This document shows, one piece after another, positions 10,906-21,831 of a DNA stretch of 64,000 nucleotides. Below the pieces are notes generated by a model that ran no database searches, was not told where the DNA came from, and worked only from the letters and a program-made list of their open reading frames with translations. Each line of letters starts with the position of its first letter. Position 1 is the stretch's first letter. Source of the DNA: Clarkia xantiana subsp. parviflora (lineage: Eukaryota; Streptophyta; Magnoliopsida; Myrtales; Onagraceae); assembly GCA_036873135.1 (NCBI GenBank), contig JAPTYO010000018.1:11585503-11649502 (forward strand). Direction: 5' to 3'. A program made the translations under genes and the position numbers.

Positions 10906-11340
10906 ATGTCAGGTTCATTCTTCCAGCCTCCAATTATCAAGTCAGGTAAGGGTTTCTTCTCTATTGTTCGCCTTCATCTTTGCTTAGTTCGATTGTAATT
11001 TTCCGGAAAAACCTAACGTCCCTTTCAATGGCTGATTTCAGACGGTGGATCTGGTTTTGAGGGAAGGAAGCCTTTCAACTTCAACTATGTTCTGAACGAA
11101 ATTTTTAGCACTGCTTATGATGCAGCTCTCCGGGAAGGATGTATCATTTCCACCAGAGAAGCCGATGCTCAAGGCCGGAAATGCATACCACAAGTTCAGA
11201 GTGAAGAGGAGCTACTTCTTCATCGAAAACTCCTCGATCCCATGACCCCGATAGCCAATCCTCCAACGGCTGACCCAGTGGAGCCTTCTGCCCTAGACCT
11301 TGCGGACCCTGTTCCCGTTGATGCCGCTAACCAGGATTAG
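10906..11340 (+). CDS. Spliced antisense gene carried by Gypsy-1
   Basis: Exon 1 is 10906-10945 and exon 2 is 11042-11340. They are separated by a 96-base intron with GTAAGG donor and TTTCAG acceptor. The join keeps the frame and gives 112 residues ending at TAG. The protein starts MSGSFFQPPII. Its middle (NYVLNEIFSTAYDAALREG) looks helical, and the C-terminal part is rich in Pro, Ala and Asp. I do not recognise a fold. It may correspond to the C-terminal part of the longer antisense genes in D and F. The gene runs opposite to the retrotransposon, between the polypurine tract and the repeat array. Gypsy-2 carries a homologue with the same intron length and an open frame, while the sense genes of both elements are broken. 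Function is unknown. Confidence 0.72.
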
Positions 11341-11520
11341 GCCTAACTGCTCATCGCTAGAATCTTTGTATTCTCCTCCTTTTGTAATCATTGGGCCTTC
11401 GAGCCCCATTAATTATCAGACTTTCTCAGTTCCGATTTTCTTGATGCATTTCTTCCAGTGGCTTTACTATGCTTTCTTAAGTCGAAACCTCGACACTTGA
11501 AATATTTTCGTACGTCCTTC

Positions 11521-13105
11521 CCGACGATTTAATAATTTGCACCACTTAAGGCGACTTAATAATTTGCACCACTTAAGGCGACTTAGTTCCGTGCATCACT
11601 TAAGACGACTTAAATATTACTTAGAGTAAGTCTAAGGATCACGCATCACTTAAGATGACTTAATATCGTGCACCACTTAAGGCGACTTCTTTGATACTTA
11701 GAATAAATCTAAGGATCGTGCACCACTCAAGGCGACTTAGTATCGTGCACCACTCAAGGCGACTTTTTGATACTTAGAGTAAATCTAAGGATCGTGCACC
11801 ACTTAAGGCGACTTAGTATCGTGCACCACTCAAGGCGACTTTATATCGTGCACCACTTAAGACGACTTAGTATCGTGCACCACTCAAGGCGACTTTTTGA
11901 TACTTAGAGTAAATCTAAGGATCGTGCACCACTTAAGGCGACTTAGTATCGTGCACCACGCAAGGAGACTTTATATCGTGCACCACTTAAGGCGAATTAG
12001 TATCGTGCACCACTCAAGGCGACTTTATATCGTGCACCACTTAAGGCGACTTAGTATCGTGCACCACTCAAGGCGACTTTTTGATACTTAGAGTAAATCT
12101 AAGGATCGTGCACCACTTAAGGTGACTTAGTATCGTGCACCACTCAAGGCGACTTTATATCGTGCACCACTTAAGGCGACTTAGTATCGTGCACCACTCA
12201 AGGCGACTTTATATCGTGCACCACTTAAGGCGACTTCTCAACTTGCGCCACTTTAAGGCGACTTAATCTCGTGCATCACTTAAGACGACTTAACAACACT
12301 TAGAATAGATCTAAAGATCGTGCACCACTCAAGGTGACTTAGTATCGTGCACCACTCAAGGCGACTTTTTGATACTTAGAGTAAATCTAAGGATCGTGCA
12401 CCACTTAAGGCGACTTAGTATCGTGCACCACTCAAGGCGACTTTACATCGTGCACCACTTAAGGCGACTTCTCAACTTGCGCCACTTTAAGGCGACTTAA
12501 TATCGTGCACCACTGAAGGCGACTTAATTCTTATGCACCACTCAAGGCGACTTTACATCGTGCACCACTTAAGGCGACTTTTCAACTTGCGCCATCTAAG
12601 GCAACTTAATATCGTGCACCACTGAAGGCGACTTTACATCGTGCACCACTTAAGGCGACTTTTCAACTTGCGCCATCTAAGGCGACTTAATATCGTGCAC
12701 CACTGAAGGCGACTTTACATCGTGCACCACTTAAGGCGACTTTTCAACTTGCGCCATCTAAGGCGACTTAATATCGTGCACCACTGAAGGCGACTTAGTA
12801 TCGTGCACCACTCAAGGCGACTTTTGGATACTTAGAATAAATCTAAGCATTGTGCACCACCTAAGGCGACTTTTCTCGTGCACCACCTAAGGCGACTTTT
12901 CTCGTGCACCACTTAAGGCGACTTTTCTCGTGCACCACTTAAGGCGGCTTTTGGATACTTAGAATAAATCTAAGCATTGTGCACCACTCAAGGCGACTTT
13001 TCTCGTGCACCACTGAAGGCGACTTTACATCGTGCACCACTTAAGGCGACTTTTCAACTTGCGCCATCTAAGGCGACTTAATATCGTGCACCACTGAAGG
13101 CGACT
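11521..13105. repeat. Tandem array of 26-27-bp units in Gypsy-1
   Basis: The unit is CGTGCACCACT followed by (C/T/G)AAGGCGACTT plus 4-5 variable bases, repeated dozens of times. A second motif, CTTAGA-ATAAA-TCTAAG, interrupts the array at intervals and forms a perfect short hairpin. Early units are more degenerate than later ones. Tat-lineage elements are known to carry tandem repeats in this 3' untranslated position. Open frames here are by-products of the repeat. Confidence 0.9.
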
Positions 13106-13109
13106 TTCT

Positions 13110-13637
13110 TCAAGCATGGTGTTTCTTCAAGTGTTCGCCACTAAAAGAATGCTTTAACGTTCTGCCATCGAGGTCTTCCAACTTGTACGCATTTGGAGCT
13201 GGCATCCCCACGACCTTATAAGGTCCTTCCCATTTTGGTGACATCTTGTTGATTCGATCCAAAAGGGTGAACTCGTTGCGACGCCAAACCAGCTCCCCGA
13301 CGAAGAACTGTCGGGACTTTACTCGCCGATTGTAGTACCTGGCCGTCGCCAAACGCATGAGAGCTTGGACTTCATCGGCTTCCCGCCTCTTCTCTTCGAG
13401 TAAGTCCAAGTCCAGACGTCTCACTTCATCATTCGTCATAGGCTCGTAATATCTCATCCGATGGGACGCTACAGCTACCTCCACAGGGGCGACAGCTTCC
13501 GTGCCATAAACAAGGCCAAACGGAGTCTCCCCCGTTGATCGCTTGGGTGTCGTTCTAACGGCCCAAAGCACGTTCTCCAATTCGTTCAGCCACTTGCCCT
13601 TCAAAGCGTAGACCCTCTTCTTGAGGCCATCCATCAC
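13110..13637 (-). pseudogene. Gypsy-1 integrase, C-terminal part
   Basis: This frame begins at a Met after the catalytic core and runs 175 residues. It contains the conserved run LWAVRTTPKRSTGETPFGLV and the C-terminal DNA-binding region ending HSFSGEHLKKHHA. It is out of frame with the integrase core upstream because a short stretch around 13640-13655 is missing compared with the Gypsy-2 copy at 31751-32440. Without the join the enzyme would lack its last catalytic residue. No chromodomain is present, as expected outside the chromovirus branch. Confidence 0.85.
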
Positions 13638-14735
13638 GATTTTGTTGGCTGACCGTTCGTCTGAGCATGGCGTACGGAAGCTGTCCGGTGCTCGATGTTC
13701 AACTCCTCCAGATACTCCCTCACCTGAGAGCCGTTAAACGGTGGACCATTGTCGCTGATCACCACCTTGGGAATCCCGTATCTGGACACGATGTGGGTTT
13801 GGAGGAACTTGACGATCTGGTTCCCCATTGTTCTGGCCAATGCCTTCGCCTCTATCCATTTCGAAAAATAATCGATTGCTACAAGTAAATACTTACATTG
13901 ACCTTGTGTTTGTGGAAGAGGTCCCACCAAGTCGATGCCCCACTGCGCGAAGGGCCATGCGCTCTTGATGGATGTCAGATTAGCGGCCGGAGCCACGATA
14001 CTCGGGGCGTACCTCTGGCACGCGTCGCAGGATCGGACCATCGCCGTCGCTTCTTTGTTCATCGTGGGCCAATAATAGCCCAAATTAAGCACTTTCCTCA
14101 TGATAGATCGGGCCCCTTCATGGCAGGCCGCGACCCCTTCGTGCACCTCCTTCAGAATCCAATTGGTGTCGGGTTCTGCTACACACTTCAAGTACGGAGT
14201 CGAGAACCAGCTCTTCTTGTATAGCTGATTGTCCAGCATCACGTAATTAGCCGCGATCCGACGTATCCTGTCAGCTACTACTTGATTATCGGGGACTGCC
14301 CCCGTAGTCAGATACGTGACTATTGGGGTCATCCAAGTGGGCTCCTCCTCCGATCCTGCTTCAATAGCACACACCTGCGTCGGGTCGGCGGTCGACAAGA
14401 TCACCTTCTCCAAGAAGTGCACCTTCCGATTTTCCTCCAGGGGTGCCCCCAAGGCAAATTTGCTCGAGGCATCTGCCTCCACGTTTTCCTCCCTCGGGAT
14501 CGCCTCGATGTCGAAGCTTTTAAAGCTCTCCTTCAAGACTTGCACCTCGCGAAGGTACTTCCTCATCATTGGGCTCTTCGCCTCGTATCGCCCTTGGACC
14601 TGGTTCACAATCAGGGCCGCATCACATTTCACTCTCAAGTGAACAACTCCCGTACCTTTGGCAATTTTCAGGCCCGTGATAAGATCCTCGTACTCAGCTT
14701 CGTTGTTCGTGGCCCTAAACGTGAAGGCCAAAGCA
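13634..14735 (-). pseudogene. Gypsy-1 second RNase H remnant and integrase core
   Basis: The frame opens in an RNase H-like domain (ATNNEAEYE, then VNQVQGRYEA and IPREENVEADA). It continues into the integrase zinc-binding domain (CHEGARS, YYWPTMNKEA, CDACQ) and the catalytic core (GIDLVGP for the first Asp, ISDNGPPFN for the second). It stops just after HAQTNGQ, where the related copy reads VE, so the third acidic catalytic residue is lost to the frameshift. A further frameshift near 14735 separates it from the upstream RNase H segment. The extra RNase H marks Tat-type elements. Confidence 0.85.
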
Positions 14736-15063
14736 TATCGAAGCGGAGCGGCTCACCTCCGCCTGGTGGTATCAGTACAAACCCTGCTCCCGATCCTTCT
14801 GATTGCTCCGCTATTTCTGGTTGCTCTGCTATCGGGACCTCCATAGTTGCCCCCTCTACAGGACCCGCTTCTTCTAGATCGGGAGCTGTAGACTCTACTA
14901 TAAAATCCGCCAACGCCTGGCCCTTAACAGCCGTTCTCGGAGCAAAGTGAATGCGGAACTCACTAAGCTCGACTGCCCATTTCACTAATCTCCCCGACGC
15001 ATCAGGTCGGTTCAAAAAATGCTTCAAAGGTTGATTCGTCAACAAACATCCACCATTTTCCAT
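14668..15063 (-). pseudogene. Gypsy-1 RNase H / connection fragment
   Basis: This fragment holds PLKHFLNRPDASGRLVKWAV and KGQALADF, typical of the end of the gypsy RNase H and the following spacer. Compared with Gypsy-2 it lacks the segment with MYTDGSANSD, which carries the first catalytic Asp of the second RNase H. It shifts frame soon after GEPLRF. Upstream it joins directly to an RT N-terminal remnant, which shows a large internal deletion. Confidence 0.8.
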
Positions 15064-15520
15064 TGCTCTTCTTCACCAGCACCGGGTTAGCAACCCAAGT
15101 CTGGAATCGGAGCTCCTTGATAAACCCAGCATCGAGCAACCTGCCCACCTCCTGCTGGATTGCAATCCTCTTGTCTGTGCCCATCGGACACATTTTCTGA
15201 GTGATAGGCTTGATCACGGGATCAATCTTCAACTCATGCACGATCACGTCGGGGCTGATTCCTGGCATGTCACTAGGAGACCAGGCAAACAGCTCCTTGA
15301 ACTCTTTCAGTAGATCGATCAATTTCTGGGCTGTTTCTTCAGTCAGGGCAGACTCGATTTTTACCTTCCTCTGGGGTCCGTCGATCTTGACTTCTTTCAG
15401 ATCTTCTACGGGGGCGGGACGCCCAAACTCTTCTCTGGGATCTGTGTCTGTCTGGAGGACAGTCATGGCCTCTCGTCTCCTCCTCCGGGTGGCATTAACA
15501 TAGCATTTTCGGGAAGCCAC
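15002..15520 (-). pseudogene. Gypsy-1 reverse transcriptase, N-terminal remnant
   Basis: The frame includes the protease-RT linker (CYVNATRRRRREAMTV), the RT approach region (ELKIDPVIKPITQK, then GRLLDAGFIKE) and the start of the fingers (WVANPVLVKKSNGKW). After WWMFVDE the sequence jumps to the RNase H end. The palm with YVDD and most of RNase H are therefore gone. Because the two LTRs are still nearly identical, the deletion either predates the insertion or happened soon after. Confidence 0.85.
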
Positions 15521-17709
15521 TTGGTCGCCCTTGACTTCTCCGACTCCGTGGTCGGTCGGTGCACTGTCGAGGCGACTGCCATCAGAGGATTAATAGTGGT
15601 CCTCCCGATAATCGCGTTGTAGGTCCCCGCGGAATCAACCACGACAAATTCCACGTTCCTCCTTTCTGATTTATACCCGCTACCAAACTCCACTGGTAAG
15701 GTGATTACTCCTAGCGGGTAGGAGGTTGAGCCAGAGAACCCGACCATTGGGAAGTTTGCCTCCTTCAGATCTTTCTTTGTTTTCCCCATAGCTTCCAGCG
15801 CGTCCATGAATAGAATGTCGGAGGAGCTCCCTCCATCGATTAGAATTCTCTTCATCTCAAACCCATCCACATCCAAGGTTACCACCAAGGCATCGTCATG
15901 CGGAGTCTCAGCGCCTATGAGGTCTTCCGATGAGAAGGAGATTACCATCTCTTCTTTCAAGGTCCAGGATCGGGACCTCTTACCTAGCACCACCGCCGTA
16001 GGGATTCTAGAGGCATAAACTTCTCGGGCGGATGAGGTATCACCTCCAGCAGCAAACCCTCCATGAATCACGTTGATAATGCCCCGTCTCTCCTTGCGAG
16101 CACCGGATGACTCTGGATCGGTTCTTTTCTTCTTTGGGGACCGATCGCGGGATCGGGAACGGGACCGTGATCGGGACCGAGAGCGGGATCGGCACCGCTT
16201 ATCCCCGACAAATTCCTTAAGCTTCCCCTTCTGGATCAGCTTTTCAATCTCCTTCTTCAGCTCCCGACAGTGATTGGTGTCGTGGCCATTTGCGCGGTGA
16301 ATTCGACAATAGCGATCTGTGCGGGACCCCAGGAATTCTCCATCTTTCTTCGGGGGGTACCTGGAGATACCTTGTCGTTCCATGACTGTCAGCACTTCCG
16401 CCATGGAGCAGTTGAGAGGAATGTCAAAATCCTCCCGCTTATCCTTCCTTGAAGAACGTCTGTCGTCCCTCCGATCCGGACGACCTCGATTCTTGCCACT
16501 GTCGGGTTTACCCTTTGACTTACGATCGTCGAAAGTTTTACTTGACTGCTTCCCCTTGTTCGACTTTGGGGGTTCCAGTTCTCCCGCGGCTATCTTTGAC
16601 TCCTGGACATCGATCTGCCGCTTCACCCTCTTCTGTAATGCCTCCATATTCCACACAGCCTTCTCAGCCACGCTGTGCATCAGGTCGGAGCCATAGGGGG
16701 CTGTCAGGTTCCGAATGAAGGTACGGATGGTTTCGCCCTCAGAGATTTCTTCATCTATCTCTGCTACGCTAGCTGTGTACCGCTGGTAATAATGAGCCAG
16801 CGATTCGTCGGGCCTCTGCACCACCTGGGTCAGGGACCTCACGCTCTTCAATAGACGCCTCCGACCCTGGTACTGCTGAATGAATCGATCGTGCATGTCT
16901 TCCCAGCAAGTGATGCATCCCGGGGGCAAACTAAAGAACCAAGTCAGGGCCCTTTCTCCCAGTGTGTTCGGGAACAACGTACACACTATGTCTTCACTTG
17001 GGGCTCTTCCCAGACACGCCATGAGGTGCTTCTGGACGTGGCGAACTGGATCTCCTTCGCCATCATACTCCTTTATCGTGGGGATGCCTAGCCCAGGTGG
17101 GGCTAGGGTATCAATGAGTCGGGGGACGAAGGGATGAGTGGATCGATCCCTCAGCTCCGACACCAGCGGCTTCTGTTCTCCCATAGAGATGTTCACGATC
17201 TTTACCACCTGGTCGGGAGTGATGGGACCATTCAAGGGAATGGTCCTGTGCTGTACTGGTCCTGGCCTATCAACCACGAACCTCTCCAGCTGACCGGTCG
17301 CCCTACCTCTGTCTTGGCCTCGGGGCGGGGCTTCCTGTGCGTTCCGACCCTCTGTCGGCAGGGTCGTTTCCTCCAACGGGGGCATCTCCTTCTGCCTCCT
17401 CGCAGCCTCTCTTCAATCCAAGAGAGCCTCTACAGCCGCCAGAAACATGGGCATGGCCTCTGCCACGGCCCTCGTCAAATCTGCAGCTGGGGGAGCCTCC
17501 TGCCCCCTGTTGTCCTGGTGCTGAGGGGCAACATCTTCGGGATGCGATCCATTGTGCCCTCCTGTCTGGGAGAGCTCAGCCGGGGGATGGTTCTGGTTTT
17601 CCTCTTGTTCTGGAACTGAATTCAGATTCGTTGCAGCAGGGTGACGGGAACCACCGGATTGTCCCTGTCTTCTGTTCTTGCCAGCCACCATTGATCGAGT
17701 AGAAGGCAT
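15463..17709 (-). pseudogene. Gypsy-1 Gag-protease polyprotein with an in-frame stop
   Basis: The natural start is probably MPSTRSMVAG at 17709. A TGA at about 17413 replaces the Arg codon seen in Gypsy-2 (ALLDRR). The frame reopens at 17385 for 640 residues. In that part the Gag core spans roughly residues 80-260 (HPFVPRLIDT, LTWFFSLPPG, DESLAHYYQRYT). A zinc knuckle of C-x2-H-x4-H-x4-C type lies at 360-373. A pure Arg-Ser repeat covers about 398-414, and the protease Asp of ILIDGGSSSD is at 517. A short deletion near 15560 then throws the frame off before RT. The protein would form the particle and process itself. As it stands it is broken. Confidence 0.88.
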
Positions 17710-17726
17710 GTCAGCTTTTTGTTTGC

Positions 17727-17744
17727 TTCCCACAGACGGCGCCA
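17727..17744 (-). other. Primer-binding site of Gypsy-1
   Basis: On the minus strand TGGCGCCGTCTGTGGGAA follows one base after the 5' LTR. It would pair with a tRNA 3' end of the GGCGCCA type; I cannot name the isoacceptor. The identical site is found in Gypsy-2 (31201-31218) and element E (54885-54902). Confidence 0.8.
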
Positions 17745-17745
17745 A

Positions 17746-18462
17746 AGTTGGATCACGGTGGAACTCCGGTACGGACTTTGACGGCAATCCTAGCTCCTTT
17801 GCTCCACGCAATCCTGCAAGAGGGGATAGACCGGGCGGTGACCCAGAATCCCTCTCTGATGCTTAAATAAGTATCTCGTATGACTGGCAAGTAATAAACT
17901 CAGAGTGTATTCAACTCAACGTAAGCGTTCTGAGGTGACCCCTTGCCCTTTTATAGGCGAAGAGATGCCTCAGGTACCTGGTGAACCGTTGGGGGTGGTT
18001 AGCCCGTATCCCGCGTATCTCGGATGTGATCCCGCCTATCTAGGCCATGATCTCGCTTATCTCGGCCACGCCCCGCGTATCTCGGCCACGCTCCGTGTAT
18101 CGTAACCACGTTCCACGTATCTCGGCCACGCCCCGCGTATCTTGGCCTTATCCTCTGATAACGAGTCCCGACTCCCGTCGGGGACTCCAGAGTTATCTCA
18201 TTGTGTCACCGCTCGGGGCCCCTCGTCATCGTGACAGGGCCAATCGTTCTCAGGGATTCGTCCTCGGGGCCTACTTAAAGGCTTCTCATCGGGAGCTTCC
18301 AGCTCATCTGTCGGGAACGACTCTGTCGGGACCTTTCATCATCGGGACTCCCTTCGTCGGGACCCTTCTCCTAGGTCACCTTGACCTTCATTTGGGGCCT
18401 GGTGGGCCTGTTTGCCGTTTCCTCACCGTTAAAGGGCCTAACAGCTATAGTCGGACCCATCA
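17746..18462 (-). repeat. 5' LTR of Gypsy-1
   Basis: Same length as the other LTR (717 bases). Its inner terminal base is A instead of T (AGTTGGATC). The TATA box on the minus strand is at about 17948-17957, so the element transcript starts within this LTR and runs leftward. Roughly eight substitutions separate the two LTRs. Confidence 0.9.
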
Positions 18463-18471
18463 AATAGGACA

Positions 18472-19195
18472 ATGGATCAACATTTGTTCAACTTTTTACC
18501 TGATCACATTATGCTGGTAATCGTGGCCATTTTCAGTGAAGCCTCGATAAAAGATTTTTTCAAGCTGAAGTTATGGTATTTGACATTATATATATTTGTT
18601 ACGTTTATTTTATCCAACCGATATGATCACAACTTAACCAATGTGGATATTACATTGCAGCTGCAAAAGGTTTAGGAGGGTTGCCGAAAGTGGGGATATG
18701 CACAGTTGTGTATCTCCCCGGACATTACCTTGGTCTTTGGGGGAAGAATTTCGGACTTTGTCGTAGCTTGCTGCCAACAAAAAAACTCCGGGAAGCTCTT
18801 TGAAGAACTTAGTAATTATTTCATTAGAACGAACTTTGACATAGGGGTTCGATACTTGAAGTCTGCATCAGCTGCTGGCCATCTAACGGCTCATATTCTA
18901 CAAGGGTGGCAATGATCAACAGAACTGGGAATCAAGCAACGCCTTCCTAAGAAAGGTTTGTGAAGCCAAGATGGAGTTGGAATGTCGGCAGCAATTGTAC
19001 GTTGATTTTACACACTTTTGGTCCAGCCAAATTAAGCATGTGTCGTAGGCACTGCCAAAAGGTCATGGTTGATGCATCAACAACCATTGGAAGAGAATAT
19101 ATCCATGGAAATAAGAGTACATGTACTTTGAAGATCCACATTGCATTGTATGTCGATGTGATGCTGAAAATGTTAAGTTTAGCCAGACGTTGATA
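18472..19195 (+). pseudogene. Captured F-box/Sel1-like host gene fragment in the CACTA element
   Basis: The first frame reads LPDHIMLVIVAIFSEASIKD then FFKLKL, an F-box. A probable intron (TTATGGTATTTG to TTACATTGCAG) follows. Joining the exons gives CCKRFRRVAESGDMHSCV, the usual continuation of plant F-box proteins of the At1g67623 type. Further on, RTNFDIGVRYLKSASAAGHL resembles their Sel1/TPR-like part, and a Cys-rich tail remnant (YFEDPHCIVC) occurs near 19130-19160. Several frameshifts and stops break the gene. Such proteins are substrate receptors of SCF ubiquitin ligases. It lies within the transposon just right of Gypsy-1, so it was probably captured by the CACTA element. Family assignment rests on motif memory. 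Confidence 0.6.
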
Positions 19196-19462
19196 GTACA
19201 AACCATACTATCGTTATTATAACTGGTCGTGGTAGTGCAGATGTTATGTTTATTGTTCTTGTCAAGCACTTTAGTGTATAGTTGTTTATATGTGAATGCA
19301 CTAATGAGTTCATACAAACTTTAGTGAAGGAACCCGATGGTGTAAGATAATTGCTTTACATTTTAGCGATGCACACAAAAAGAGTTATTTGAAATTGGTA
19401 CGTAAGGTGTACATATATATTTATTGTAAATTGTAATGAAATCACCAAATATGTCTGATTAG

Positions 19463-19714
19463 TAGGACTGGCAATACGGGCTCGGCACGATGGGCCAGTA
19501 CGAACATGAGACGAAAAATACGGGTTTGAGTTTGATATTACTTACGTGGCACAACACGATATAAATATTCATTTTTTTTTTCAATTTAGTATATATTTTT
19601 TGTGGCGATTTTTCATGTTGGGCCGGGTTGGGCCGTGTTTGGGTTGGCCCACAAAACACAACACGAATCTGGCTTGATACAAACCCGCACGGCCAACACG
19701 AATTGCCAGCCCTA
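19463..19714. mobile_element. hAT-type MITE nested in the CACTA element
   Basis: The 252-bp unit begins TAGGACTGGCAAT and ends ATTGCCAGCCCTA, imperfect inverted repeats of 13 bases. It is flanked by CTGATTAG on both sides (19455-19462 and 19715-19722), the 8-bp duplication typical of hAT elements. The interior repeats GGGCC and ACGGG words and has no coding capacity. Confidence 0.88.
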
Positions 19715-19722
19715 CTGATTAG

Positions 19723-20578
19723 ACGAATTGCATGTTGTATATTCGTGCAATGTATTATGTAAGATTGGAAAAGGGTCGTTGGCCCATGCATTTGGCAGAC
19801 CAAGGAATTCAAAATTTGTAACCACATAGATTAATGTCTAAATGGGGGTCAAAGTAGCCCAACAGCCCTTATGATGATTTTGGACGAAATATACTGCAAC
19901 ATATGTCGGATAAAATACAATTGCCCTCCAAATCATCCATAATACATCTTCCCAAACATTCAGACCAAACTTCTAAACTGATCAAATCTACTCGGCTTCT
20001 CCCCCTGCCCCAGGCGGTTCGACCTTCGTTGTCTTCCCTGTACTCTGTACTTCCACACGACTCAGCAGCATCTCTGGTCGTTTTGACAGTCTCATCGCGC
20101 CTCTGCACATCTAATCGGTATGATGTCGATATTACTTTACTTAGTCCCAATAGATATCACTTGTTGTGGCCTTACAATTAGGGTATTGTAGACTCTGTTT
20201 TCGACACATCAATAAATGTAACTGCATGATGTTGTAAATGTTACAGTTCATACAAAAGTTAACATTTTGTTTATGAAATTGAGTGTTGTTGTGGTAACAC
20301 AACATCGAAGCAATTGACGGTACACATGTCTAATTAACCTTCAAATACACTGCTTAACGGGTTTTTCCAAAATAAAATAGTTGTCCTAGGTGGAAAACTA
20401 GGGTTTACCCAAATTGAATAATACTTGATTTCAGTTACGACTTATCACAAGCTTAATAGACTGTCTAGTTGAATGTCAGAACTGTAGTTTATTATTCCTA
20501 CTATTGTGTTACCTCTGTTACTACAATTAGTAGGGAAAACAATCCCTAAACGAGCAGCTGTTCTCATTTATAGTATGG
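19723..20578. other. CACTA interior, no gene recognised
   Basis: Sequence at about 19980-20135 is pyrimidine-rich and may be an old 5' untranslated exon of the following gene. An acceptor-like TCTATTCCAG ends at about 20590, just before the next coding stretch. Nothing else is recognised. Confidence 0.4.
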
Positions 20579-21831
20579 TTGTCTATTCCAGGAACAATGC
20601 ACACTAGGAGTAGAGGGAAATCTAATGACCTAAAAGTGGGTCAGCTACGGCCCATACGGTATAAAACAATTGTCGTGGCATCGACTAAAATTTCTGGGAC
20701 CGGAGTTCGAATAAAACAACTTACACGGTGTCCTGAAAAGCGTCCGGGTGAACAGTCATTCGTTGGTGACATTGGCCAGCCAATGAGAAACGTGGGAAGT
20801 CGCATTCCCCAGCAAGAAGTGGACGGGAAACCAGAGAAAGCAACTGGTAACAGAACGCAGGATTTCCCGCCGAATAGTGATGCGTTTGCACAGATGGAGT
20901 TGGTTAGGAAGAGATCTATCTCCCACTGCCGGGTTATGCTTGAATCTCTGTTCACTGATAAGGTGATCGGTTGGGCACCGCAAAAAGCAGCCTCCCATAT
21001 GGTAATTCTTCAGTCAAAGCGAGCAAGTATATCCAAGTTATGTCTGTGAATTTTATGGGCATATGGAGTTGTCTGCTGATGTAGAGAACATTCGCACCCG
21101 CGTATCTAATGTACACATATCGCTTAATGCTGAAACACTTGGCAGCATTCTTCGCATCCCGGCAACTGGAGTCGATATATATGCTCTATGCAAACAAGAC
21201 ATGGACAGGGCTACTGACTTCTTGTATCACGGAGTACGGGGTAACAGAAGGCTGAACCATATTGCCAACTTATCGGCAGAGAACTATGTTCTTCAACATA
21301 TAATAGCGTGCATGCTTTTGCCCCGTTCGGGTTACTACGCCAGGGTCCATCAACTTGACCTCCTGGCCCTTGAACATAATATTAAAGGGGAACAATTGAA
21401 CATACCGCATATACTATGGACGGAGATGAGGAGGTCGATCACAAGGAAACATGCGTATTTTCCATACGAATCGCTGTTGACGTGTGTTTTCAAACAGTTC
21501 CAAGTCCCTATTCCGAAAGACGTACATACGGTACACATTGCTTCGTGCGATAGGAAGGGTCTGCGACTCATGGGAATAAAAGTGGATCCAGACACCAATA
21601 CTCTTGTGCGGTCGAAGGCGAAAAAAATGCCGAAGAAACCCATTTCGGGATCGACCATGGCGGGTGTGTTGGACACACTTAAGGCAATTTCCAAACGTTT
21701 GGGGTTAGTGGAGAGAGAGAGTCAAGGCGATGAAAAATATGATACATGGCGGAGCGGATGAACAACCCGATGGCGGAGAGGATGTGTCAGAAGATGGAGA
21801 TGAAGAGGAGGACGTTGACGATGATGCTTGA
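20579..21831 (+). pseudogene. Transposase_32-like ('putative plant transposon protein') gene in the CACTA element
   Basis: An N-terminal part starts near MHTRSRGKSND at 20597 and runs to about 21000. The frame then shifts and continues as QVYPSYVCEFYGHMEL, a hallmark phrase of this plant family. Next come SLNAETLGSILRIPATGVDI, then HIIACMLLPRSGYYARVHQL and a helical block to about 21560. A second shift near 21750 would restore an acidic tail (SEDGDEEEDVDDDA) ending at 21831. Such proteins are found in plant transposable elements and have no proven activity. Two frameshifts suggest a dead copy, though an unrecognised intron could explain the first. It is the most coherent element-type gene left inside this CACTA transposon. 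Confidence 0.6.

Larger units (their letters stand above)
9702..18462 (-). mobile_element. Gypsy-1: Tat-like Ty3/gypsy retrotransposon nested in the CACTA element
   Basis: Two 717-bp LTRs (9702-10418 and 17746-18462) bound the element, and AATAG is duplicated at 9697-9701 and 18463-18467. In minus-strand orientation the order is: 5' LTR, primer-binding site, Gag, protease, a remnant of reverse transcriptase, RNase H remnants, integrase, a 26-27-bp repeat array, an antisense gene, polypurine tract, 3' LTR. The LTRs differ at only about eight sites by eye, so insertion is recent on a genomic scale. The RT core is deleted and several frames are shifted, so the copy cannot be autonomous. Presence of a second RNase H-like region and a long 3' region points to the Tat lineage. 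Confidence 0.92.

Noticed and set aside
11521..13105. CRISPR-like appearance of regularly spaced repeats
   Set aside because: Units are contiguous with no unique spacers, lie in a plant retrotransposon and vary gradually. This is a minisatellite.
14282..14950. 222-residue plus-strand frame
   Set aside because: It is the shadow of the RNase H/integrase coding strand, which has clear domain matches on the minus strand.
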